From: Ecdyonurus torrentis
Lineage: Eukaryota > Arthropoda > Insecta > Ephemeroptera > Heptageniidae
Assembly (NCBI GenBank): GCA_949318235.1
Contig: OX439131.1
Location: 6,094,579-6,158,578, forward strand
DNA: 64,000 nucleotides
Direction of reading: 5' to 3'
Shown: positions 55,461 through 64,000 of the stretch, piece after piece
Numbering within the stretch: the first letter of the stretch is position 1
Layout of the letters: every line of letters starts with the position of its first letter
Notes under the pieces: model-generated
Database searches by the model: none
What the model was told of the DNA's origin: nothing
The model's input: only the letters and a program-made list of their open reading frames with translations
Program-made: the position numbers and the translations under genes

Positions 55461-57904
55461 ATTCAATCCTAATGGGTTTTTCGACTCCTCTTAAAAAATA
55501 AAGACCAGTTTTATCCTACAAGCATTTCTATGCTAAAGAAGTTTGCAAGAAAAGCTACTAGACATGCTGAATCATTTTTATCGTCCTTTTCACCAACTTT
55601 TCGTAATAAGTAACATTAGCTCTTTCCTTTTTCTTTTTATTATTATATTTATATAAAAATTCGTCATGAAAAAAAAAAAGAGTTTTTATTTAGATTACAT
55701 TAATTTTTTATATTTTTAAGTGAAGATTACGCTGTAATTTTTTTTTAGAGCAGAACCCATGATTTTTCTTTAATAATAAATATTGTAAATATATTTGCTT
55801 TTTTTTTCTTCCCCAAGCCAAAATTATTATTTTTTGCTATTGCTAAATGGTTTTGATGATAAAGGGAGATTTTTTTTTACCAATTATATTTATTTCAAAA
55901 CTTTTATTGTAAATAAAAATTATTACTAAAATTTTAAATGTTCAAAATATTAGTTACGGAAATGATTTTTTTCCAGTCTATACCGCCAACGTAATGGGCA
56001 AGCAAAGTAACGGATTTTGATTCATAGTATTTGAAATAAAGGCTTGTTCACACAAGATCATGAAACTATATCATCATCAAAATTTCATTTTTTTTGTTGT
56101 TGTTGTTATGACGCAAACAAAAACAAAACAACATTTTGATTAGATGCAATATATTGGATTGCAATACTTGCTGGAAATATTGCAGTATTTGAACATGGCT
56201 TAATGATTAATTTTTAGGTCAACGGAGCAATATAGTTTAGTGTAAACTAGTCTTTAGCACAATTATACTTCTAAGTAAGTATAAGAAAAGTTAAAGTAGA
56301 TAATTAAAACGTAGCTATTGACAACAAACAAGTAAGTTTTATATTTAAAGAGATCTTGTTTAAAAAAAGCTCAAATAAGAAATCACAAGATGTGACCTTT
56401 ATACAAGCACATATTTTATCTTGTACACTCGTAACCTTTATATAAACGGCAGAGAAAACTTGTGAAGTAGGCAACCTGTTTTACAATTTCTATTATAGAT
56501 CTGGTTTTCATGACGTCATGAATTCCAAAAGTTGCCTGCTTTTTTTAAACAAAAAATTTAAACCCCCGTCTGTGAAGGTACAACTGAGTTAAGGGACTCA
56601 ATAGATGTATGTATGATGCTCTCATCTCATGATTTATTCTCTTGTTTTGAGTACAGCATCCCTTTAACGTAAAGAAATAAAAATTTAATGTGTATATTAA
56701 TCTCATCGCTAATAAAGCATTACACGGAAATCAAAACAGAAAAATAAAAAATGGTTAATTTATTATACACAATACCACAACAATTTAATTTGTAAAGTAT
56801 TTTGGTCACATATCACACATAAACAATAAACAATTATTGAATTCAGTTAAGCATGAAATTTATAATCATTAATTATGAATTACAATACATTATAATTCAA
56901 TTATTCTATAAGCTAGTTTAATAGGAGATTTAAAGCACATTATTAAACAGATGTTCTTCATGTAGTGTATCGTTGTAGCTGGCGGCTTAGATTGTATTAG
57001 AAGATGTTCTTGTCTTGCTTCAAAGTTTTGCCCCCCCCCCCCCTCCATCTTCCTTCGTCTTGCAGTATTTTGGTCTTGAAGGAGTTTTGAGTCTGCCCGC
57101 AGCCCTTCTACTCTGATAACGTCTCAACAAAGATAACCAGACGCTTCTGTGGGTACCACACTTAACAACTAAGATATATTATCCTCTTTTTTTTCTTTTT
57201 TACTTGGCATTGTCTTTTATTTTTGTACACCAATAATTTAATATAAAAAGAAAAACCACTAATCTCCTTTTAGTAATTAATTTATAACAAAGATATTGAA
57301 AAGAAAAATAAAATATTTCAAAAAAAAAATCTTTTTAAAAGCCTTTACATAATAAATGGTTGCTTTAACATCTATATTTTTTAACAATATATTATAATGT
57401 TGATATCGGAAATAAAAAGAGAAAATATATAAATCGGATGAATTTTTTTTCTTTATGTCTGTGAAAAAGTCGACTATTTTTTTTATATCTATACATAAGG
57501 CCACGCCCTATACAGATCAAACTCAAATACATATACAAAAAATATACTTTCTTGGGAACATTCAGCTGTATGCTTTTGTAAAATAAAAAATAAAAAAGAA
57601 GAAGAAAAGAGAAAGAGGCGGAGAGAAAAAATAGACTTTAGGATAATGGAGGAAAAGACTTTTTCGACACCACCCTTGGCCATTTTTAGACTTTTCTTAC
57701 CCCAACTAGTTTTTTTTCTTTCATTCTTTTCTTTTTCTTTATTTTTTTTTCTACTTCTTTTGCAAGTCTTCTTCAAGCATAGAGTGTATATCTGGTCGCC
57801 TGCTGTCATGAAAGCTGTCACTCTATGAATTTAGTCTCTGACAGATGACTTCATCGACAAAACCATCAGTCGAGAGTGAAGTAGTATGGTCTAAAGTAAA
57901 CCTT

Positions 57905-57906
<2 letters not shown>

Positions 57907-57970
<64 letters not shown>
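57907..57970 (+). repeat. (CT)n microsatellite
   Basis: About 64 bp of CT. It is the first of three alternating arrays (CT, GA, CT) within 1.15 kb. Confidence 0.97.
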
Positions 57971-57972
<2 letters not shown>

Positions 57973-58377
57973 GATAATGTCGTAAGTCATACACATTTAG
58001 TGAGGACTCCATGCTGCTAAAAACAATAACGGCTCTAAATGAAGTCTATTCCCTAAATAGTAATAAAGCCTATATAATATATATTTTATAAAATATAATA
58101 TTATTATACCCCTCTTTATACACACACACATATATATATAGGCTTTATATAGAATGAAAATGCTATTAAAACTAATGATATTAATAATATAAAAAAATAT
58201 ATAAATAACTCATTTATATTTATTATTATTTTTTGTTTAGAGGGTTGAGAGGAATGAAAGAGAGAGATAGAAAATAAAAATATAATATATTTAAGAGAGA
58301 AAGAAAGAGATATGCGATAAAAAAAATCATTTGGCGCAGCGGAAGCTACTGGCATAGACCCAAAGCAACTTGTTGTC

Positions 58378-58437
<60 letters not shown>
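58378..58437 (+). repeat. (GA)n microsatellite, imperfect
   Basis: GA array with C and A substitutions (ACAGAGAGAAAG). A shorter GAGTGAGTGAGAGAGA array follows at 58488-58512. Confidence 0.95.
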
Positions 58438-58880
58438 CGAGGGAGCTTCATTAGCCCTTGAAACGCCTAGACGTGGTGGACCGGAGAGCGAGAGTGAGTG
58501 AGAGAGAGAGAGACTGTAAAATGAACCATTAGCACGTCCTTAGAGTGGCTTACTGATTAATTGCTCGGCCTACACTGCTTCACTTCACGTTACACCCACA
58601 CTTAACAATAAACTACAATACAATTAACAATTATAATTGAAAATAAACCTTAAAATTTATAATAAGTTGTTAAGTGTAAGATTTAAAAGGTTTTGAATTG
58701 TCATATGTTTAAACAGAAGTCGTATTAATTAAGTGTTTTTTACTTTATACTTTTACGTACTGCTTTCGTATAAAAGAAACGCGTATACAAAGAGGAGAAA
58801 CAGAGGAAAAATGCTTCCTGAAAAGCTGAAAAGCTATAATATCATGATAAAGCACTCCCTTTCAAGGACGTTTATTATGC

Positions 58881-59052
<172 letters not shown>

Positions 59053-59323
59053 AACAAGGATTCTTAAAATTTGTAGTTTTCTTGCTATACATTACTTACT
59101 CTACTTCAAAAACTCAAAGAAAGCAGTTTGGAACACTAAGCTCCTGAAGAGCAGGCAACCTGTACAACACAAGTAACCAACTGGTTGCATAAGCACCTAA
59201 ACATTCAGGGGAGAACAATGGTGATTATACAATGGAAATTAAAAACCTTCAATGCTTTTTCTTACTTCAAATATTTAGCTTGACTTTTTTTTTTTTTTTT
59301 GTTATTATTATTTGTTTTTAAAC

Positions 59324-59341
59324 CTAGTGGCAACCCACTAG
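59324..59341. other. perfect 7-bp hairpin CTAGTGG-CAAC-CCACTAG
   Basis: A perfect stem with a 4-base loop, followed at once by CCAATCAGAGAG. It lies about 180 bp before the foldback element and could be the end of another insertion. Confidence 0.6.
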
Positions 59342-59515
59342 CCAATCAGAGAGCTAGTTTACTATCGCCTATCGCTGTCACAATAAAAACGCGATATTTT
59401 TACCACTGTCTTTACCTTTAGATGGAATGTAAGCTTACAGAATACTGTAATTTTCTACGTTATTTTGCAATTAAATTTTCTTATTTTTTTCTTAGTAAAA
59501 ATAAAAAAAAAGAAT

Positions 59516-59519
59516 AAAT
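59516..59519. repeat. AAAT direct repeat, left flank of foldback element
   Basis: Matches AAAT at 60856-60859. It is a possible 4-bp target duplication, but short and low-complexity. Confidence 0.4.
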
Positions 59520-59715
59520 CGAGGGCTGCGCGGCCTTTCGGAACATCTACATCCTTCGCGCGCAAGATATAGAAATATGTGTATTCTCCGCGCTCCGGAC
59601 TAAAGAAACATCTGCGCTCTCCGCGGGCTTTAACATTGAAACATTTGCAGTCTTCGCGGCTGCACTAAATAAAATATCTACAAACTTCGCGCATAGCAAT
59701 AATAAAATATCTACA
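59520..59715 (+). repeat. left inverted arm, 33-bp subrepeats
   Basis: Units start near 59543, 59575, 59608, 59641 and 59674, with a partial unit after 59707. They share AYATYTRC..TCTTCGCG followed by a variable part and an A-rich end. The + strand is open from 59518 to the TAA at 59806 (96 codons) with no ATG near its start. Confidence 0.85.
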
Positions 59716-60399
59716 TTATTTGCGTACCTAAATAGGTTTAACGTAAAAATACGATGTGTACATACAATTTATTACTTAGTTTTATTTTTAATCTATCAAT
59801 ATAGATAAAAATAATATTTAAAACTATATTATGAATAAATTCAAGAGTTTTTATTTTATTTAAGCTTACCTGTTCTAGTGTAGTAATCAAAATATTTAAC
59901 AACTGGTTAAATAATACAAGTAATTGAATGGTTGTATATTAAGTCTCATGAACTATGGTATTATAAAATAATTTTTTAAATCTCTATTAATTATAATCTT
60001 TTTTTTTTTTTACTTTCTTTAAAATTATATCATATTATCACAAGATAACTTGTCTCGCCACTGGTTTATAATAAACTGAAACTTTTTCATGCCAACGTCT
60101 ATAATAATCAAGGTAATCTATTTTATTTGAACTTTATACTTGAATACAATATAGTAAAATATTTTTCTGTTGCCGTGTTTCAAAGTTCAAATTTATACGA
60201 ATACAATCATTAAACTGCGTGACAATTAAACTTCAGTTTCAGTTTAGACAGTGAAATGAGTGGTCGTGTATTTATAGTATAGTTGTGATTGATTAAAAAA
60301 AGCAGAGTAAAAAATAAAGTGCAGTGCTACATCACATACATAAATAATTCAGAGTTTTTTTTATATTGTAATAAGCCGAGGAATTATTTTTAAGACGTA

Positions 60400-60436
<37 letters not shown>

Positions 60437-60659
60437 AAAAAAAATGTTCTTCGATAATTATTTATATTTCAAAATTTTGGTAATAAAATAACTATTTCTA
60501 TAAAAAACTTTTAAAATACATTAATTTATAGAATTTTTATTTATTTATATTCATAATAATTAATTAATTAATTTATATCATTAAATATCATACAACATTT
60601 ACACTTGTAAAAGTAGGTAAAAAGAAAAAAAAAATAGTAGAAGAACCAAAAGTTCATTT

Positions 60660-60855
60660 TGTAGATATTTTATTATTGCTATACGCGAAGTTTGTAGATA
60701 TTTTATTTAGTGCAGCCGCGAAGACTGCAAATGTTTCAATGTTAAAGCCCGCGGAGAGCGCAGATGTTTCTTTAGTCCGGTGCGCGGAGAATACACACAT
60801 TTCTATATCTTGCGCGCGAAGGATGTAGATGTTCCGAAAGGCCGCGTAGCCCTCG
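60660..60855 (-). repeat. right inverted arm, 33-bp subrepeats
   Basis: Reverse complement of the left arm. The minus strand has a 69-codon ATG-initiated open frame (60654-60863) made of 11-residue repeats such as TSALSAGFNIE and TFAVFAAALNK. It is a by-product of the 33-bp period rather than a proven gene. All four differences between the arms change the encoded residue. Confidence 0.85.
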
Positions 60856-60862
60856 AAATACA

Positions 60863-61403
60863 AAATATCTCAAGAAATCATAATTCATAATATAGAAATA
60901 TACTTAGTTAGAAATATGTTTAGAAAATCAATACTTTCTAATTTTCACGTAAAAAAAAAAAAAAAAAAAAAATGAAGCTCCCTCAACAAAAATATTGAGG
61001 TGTGTTAAATTACACTAATAATAATTTTTATGATTTTTTTTATTTTAACTCATTTGTAAAAAAAAACTGTATTTGTACCAGGAAATGATCTTATATTAAT
61101 TCAAGAGAGAAAGAGAGAGATTTGTATGATGAAGACTTAAAAATGTTTATATTTGGAAACTTTGGCATTAGCCAATAATTCGTGCTATGGAAAAAATGCA
61201 ATGATTTCATTTATTAATGTTGCAAAAAAAAAAAAAAAAAAAAAATCATGTACTGTTAATTTTAAAATACACAAGCTTAATTGTAAGATCTAAAACTTAT
61301 ATAGATGTTAAGTGCTACAAATTTTTTATGTTTAACTTTTAAAGAAAGAAAAAACAGTTAAAAAGTTATAAAACAAAATACTATTTTGTAAGACATTTAA
61401 CTT

Positions 61404-61443
<40 letters not shown>

Positions 61444-62590
61444 AACATAAGACGTTAATTTGGTGTAAAAGATGATGAAAGGATGTTTTGATGGTTTTTT
61501 GGTGTTTGAGAGAGAGAGAGAGAGAGAGGAAAAAAGGTAAAGAAAGGAAAGAGAAGACTATCGATTTAGGGGTATGTGACGTAATACAGCGGGGATGATG
61601 ATCCGAGTAAATGGACCGATTGACTGGTGTGTGGCACGGTGTTCTTTGTGTGTCAGGGGGCAACATGAGATCATGACTGCCTCTTGCCTCCCCCCCCCCT
61701 CAACCTCAACTGCCTATATGGACACTTCAAACTGAATATAATACTATAAAAACTTATAGTAGAATTTTATTAAAGTGATACTGTACTCAAAACAAAATTC
61801 CTTCAATAATAAATCATAAGATGCACACATTTTTTTATTTTAGTTTTAATAAGTTTATTTGATAAAACACAAATACAGAAATCATTAAAGTTAACATGGA
61901 AATTTTTTACGTATCTCAAATTAAAATTTTAAATATCATTATATATAAATTTTAATTAATAACTACAAACTAAAATTAAGTACAAAAATAGCGGTAAAAT
62001 ATATGGTAATATCAATTAAAAATAAAACATGACTTTATATTTCCTCAGTTTTACAAATCACGGGGGAAAAACTTAAGCAGGAATTATTATTTTATTTTAG
62101 CAATTAGGATGGGATGTTTATGAAAATTTGCCTATTTTGCAATTTTTTTTTCAGCATACAGAAATACAAAACATTGGTTTTTATGATGTTCTCATCTCCT
62201 AAATTTATGAGCTGGATTTTAGGAGTGGAGTAAAGAAAGTATGTTAAAAAAGTTATATTGTTTATACATGAATATAAAAAAATAAATATTTATTTTACGT
62301 TTTAAATATTAATTGAAAATTATACCATATTATGAAATAACAAAAAAATTATAAAAATATTAAATTTGATTTTATTGATTTATTAAATTGATCTGTAGTG
62401 TATATAGTTAGTCCTTATTCAGTAAATATTTAAGAAGGGTAGTTATAAATATACACCTGATTTACTGCGTATTTAATATTGATAAAAGCTAATATTTATT
62501 TTACGTAAGAAAAACAAAAAAAAAAATTAAAAATTAAAGCTGATATAAAATTTGATTGTGATTTTGAGAAAACCTTTAGTATGTAATATA
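60863..62590. other. AT-rich spacer
   Basis: No gene was seen. The region contains A23 and A21 runs (near 60951 and 61225), a T31 run near 61409-61439, a GA array at 61508-61528 and a modestly GC-richer block at 61560-61710. The minus-strand frame at 61397-61666 runs through the T tract and GA array and is not credible. Confidence 0.6.
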
Positions 62591-62599
62591 TTTTGTGAG

Positions 62600-62818
62600 T
62601 GTGGTTTGCAATAAAGGCGATGCAATTACCCTAATTGCGTTCTCCGAGCTAGCTAGCAGGCTTTTTTCCCCGGTACTGGCGGCACCTGAGCGGCCAGCCA
62701 TAGGCGATGAGACAATCACACGTTCTCGTAGTGCAACCAAGGGATTGCAAGAGGGAGTTTGCTTTGCTGTGGCAAGATCAATCTCGGAATTAGAACAATC
62801 CCCCAATCTTCCCACTCA
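62600..62818. other. GC-richer unique block, possible exon or regulatory element
   Basis: About 220 bp, markedly richer in GC than the flanks and open in one frame on each strand (+ 62595-62858, - 62576-62815). The + product would include FSELASRLFSPVLAAPERP and the - product NPLVALRERVIVSSPMAGRS; I recognise neither. It contains the hairpin GCAATT-ACCCT-AATTGC (62622-62638) and the palindrome GCTAGCTAGC (62648-62657). It ends in a CT array (62819-62841). It could be an exon, a promoter or CpG-bearing element, or part of a transposon. Confidence 0.4.
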
Positions 62819-62977
62819 TTCTCTCTCTCTCTCTCTCTCTTTGTCTGTGACCACTTAATTTGATGGCATGATGGTTTTAAGCTTTTGTACTCTACTAACA
62901 TAAAAGAATTATACAAAAGTACAAAAAAAAATCTATATAAAGAATGTATTTGATAAATAAAGAATAAAGTATAGCTC

Positions 62978-63093
<116 letters not shown>

Positions 63094-63277
63094 CATTAAA
63101 AACTTTAAAAATTTTAACTTTATATAATTTAATTTATTAAATTAATATAATTAAAAGCAAAGTTTAATATATTGTGTTAGAAATGTTGTTGTTTTTTTGT
63201 TTCCACATTTTACTATTGTAAATCTAAACAAGGATAAGTTTTACTTTCTGTATAAAATTATTGTTTAGGTAATATAA

Positions 63278-63358
63278 GTGTGTGTGTGTGTGTGTGAAAG
63301 AGAGAGAGGGAGAGAGAGAAAAGCAGATGCCTGCTTATTGTGAAAACTTTACACGTAC

Positions 63359-63389
<31 letters not shown>

Positions 63390-63655
63390 AACCCTGTTAC
63401 GACTACTTTTCTTCTCTTTTGCTTTTAAACCCATGATTCTGTGACTTGCCTTTAATTATGTGTGTGTTGTGCCAGTGCAAGCACAAGCTTGCTTTTCCCA
63501 TTTGTCAACCTCGTAAAACTTACTTTAGGACTAACCAACTATACAGAGGTGTTAATTAATGGTCTTTTACCCTTCCTTCTTCTCTTGTGAGATTCGAGAC
63601 ACTAAGTATACACTAAAGATAAGAAGGGTTCATCACACACACACACACACACACA
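63278..63655. repeat. nested inverted microsatellites GT-GA-hairpin-CT-CA
   Basis: (GT)n is at 63278-63296 and (GA)n at 63299-63320. A perfect hairpin, AAGCAG-ATGC-CTGCTT, follows at 63321-63336. Then come (CT)n at 63359-63389 and (CA)n at 63634-63655. The order is palindromic: each inner array is complementary to the other inner array, and the outer arrays likewise. Confidence 0.85.
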
Positions 63656-63714
63656 AGAAAAAAGACACGATTACTGATCAAAAAGTACAAGGAAAATGAT
63701 TAACATATTAAAAG

Positions 63715-63749
<35 letters not shown>

Positions 63750-64000
63750 ATAACTTTGACATAAAACGAAGATTATTATCTATCTTAAATAAACGTTATA
63801 AAAAATTACTCGTAGTATGATAACATCATTTTTTATTGTATTCAAATATTCTAACTGGTGAAATTTTTTGGTAAAAAAAAACTTTAAAAAAATGGGGGTG
63901 GGGGGGGGGGGGGAAATGAAAAAAAAATAAAGAAGGAAAGAAAAGTGAATTTTTGTGCAATTGTTCTCCGTTCTAAAAGTAAATCTGCCTATAAAAATCA
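63656..64000. other. AT-rich end of window
   Basis: Contains a T27 run at about 63718-63744 and a G-rich run near 63895-63913 (GGGGGTGGGGG...). No gene was seen. Confidence 0.7.

Larger units (their letters stand above)
59520..60855. mobile_element. foldback-type element with subrepeated inverted arms
   Basis: The left arm (59520-59715) and right arm (60660-60855) are reverse complements over 196 bp with only four mismatches and no indel. The outer ends are CGAGGGCT and AGCCCTCG/AGCCTCG-like with one difference, so they are well defined. Each arm is built from five to six tandem units of 32-33 bp carrying a GC-rich TCTTCGCGS core, far richer in GC and CpG than the AT-rich flanks. The 944-bp interior is AT-rich with no transposase frame. 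Subrepeated long inverted arms are the defining feature of Foldback (FB)-like elements; membership of any named family is not shown. Near-identity of the arms implies recent insertion or gene conversion. Confidence 0.85.

Noticed and set aside
57489..57821. Minus-strand open frame of 110 codons rich in Lys and Arg
   Set aside because: It crosses polypurine and T-rich low-complexity DNA and shows no recognisable domain.
58116..58451. Minus-strand open frame of 111 codons beginning with Ser-Leu repeats
   Set aside because: It is driven by the imperfect GA array at 58378-58437 and AT-rich spacer, with no family resemblance.

Overview
This window looks like nuclear DNA from an invertebrate animal. 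It is very AT-rich and packed with dinucleotide microsatellites: (TA)n, (GA)n/(CT)n and homopolymer A/T tracts. There are no densely packed ORFs, no ribosome binding sites and no operon structure. It carries eukaryotic splice signals, non-autonomous DNA transposons (MITEs) and a decayed LINE tail. The abundance and length of the GA/CT arrays would suit an arthropod, perhaps a crustacean, but that is a low-confidence inference. Almost all long open frames are microsatellite artefacts (poly-SL, poly-RE, poly-YI) or AT-rich chance frames, and they are not annotated as genes.

Gene content: the only convincing protein-coding segment is one exon at about 10721-10856 on the + strand. It has a strong 3' splice acceptor, a short upstream ORF, a start codon at 10796, a textbook signal-peptide sequence and a consensus GTGAGT donor at 10857. 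It appears to be the first coding exon of a secreted protein, with an intron in phase 1. No following exon could be identified, so the rest of the window may be intron or intergenic.

Mobile DNA: (i) 59520-60855 is a foldback-type element with 196-bp inverted arms (192/196 identical) built from 33-bp subrepeats, flanked by AAAT on both sides. (ii) 35461-35921 is a hAT-type MITE with a perfect 8-bp target duplication. (iii) 35118-35284 is a short palindromic MITE flanked by TA. (iv) 34160-34734 is a possible third element beside these two. (v) About 22535-22812 is an old palindromic element. (vi) 19861-20110 is a frameshifted LINE C-terminal fragment. (vii) Two diverged copies of one dispersed repeat lie near 7305-7500 and 40810-40995.

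Layout: 1-10.7 kb is AT-rich spacer with TA and CT arrays. 10.7-10.9 kb holds the signal-peptide exon. 10.9-34 kb is spacer or intron with the largest TA and GA arrays, the LINE remnant and the old palindrome. 34.1-35.9 kb is a cluster of MITEs. 36-59 kb is spacer with many GA/CT arrays, often in opposite orientation and enclosing GC-richer unique DNA. 59.5-60.9 kb is the foldback element. 61-64 kb has a GC-richer block (62600-62818) and a nested palindromic arrangement of GT, GA, CT and CA arrays. No tRNA, rRNA or CRISPR was recognised.
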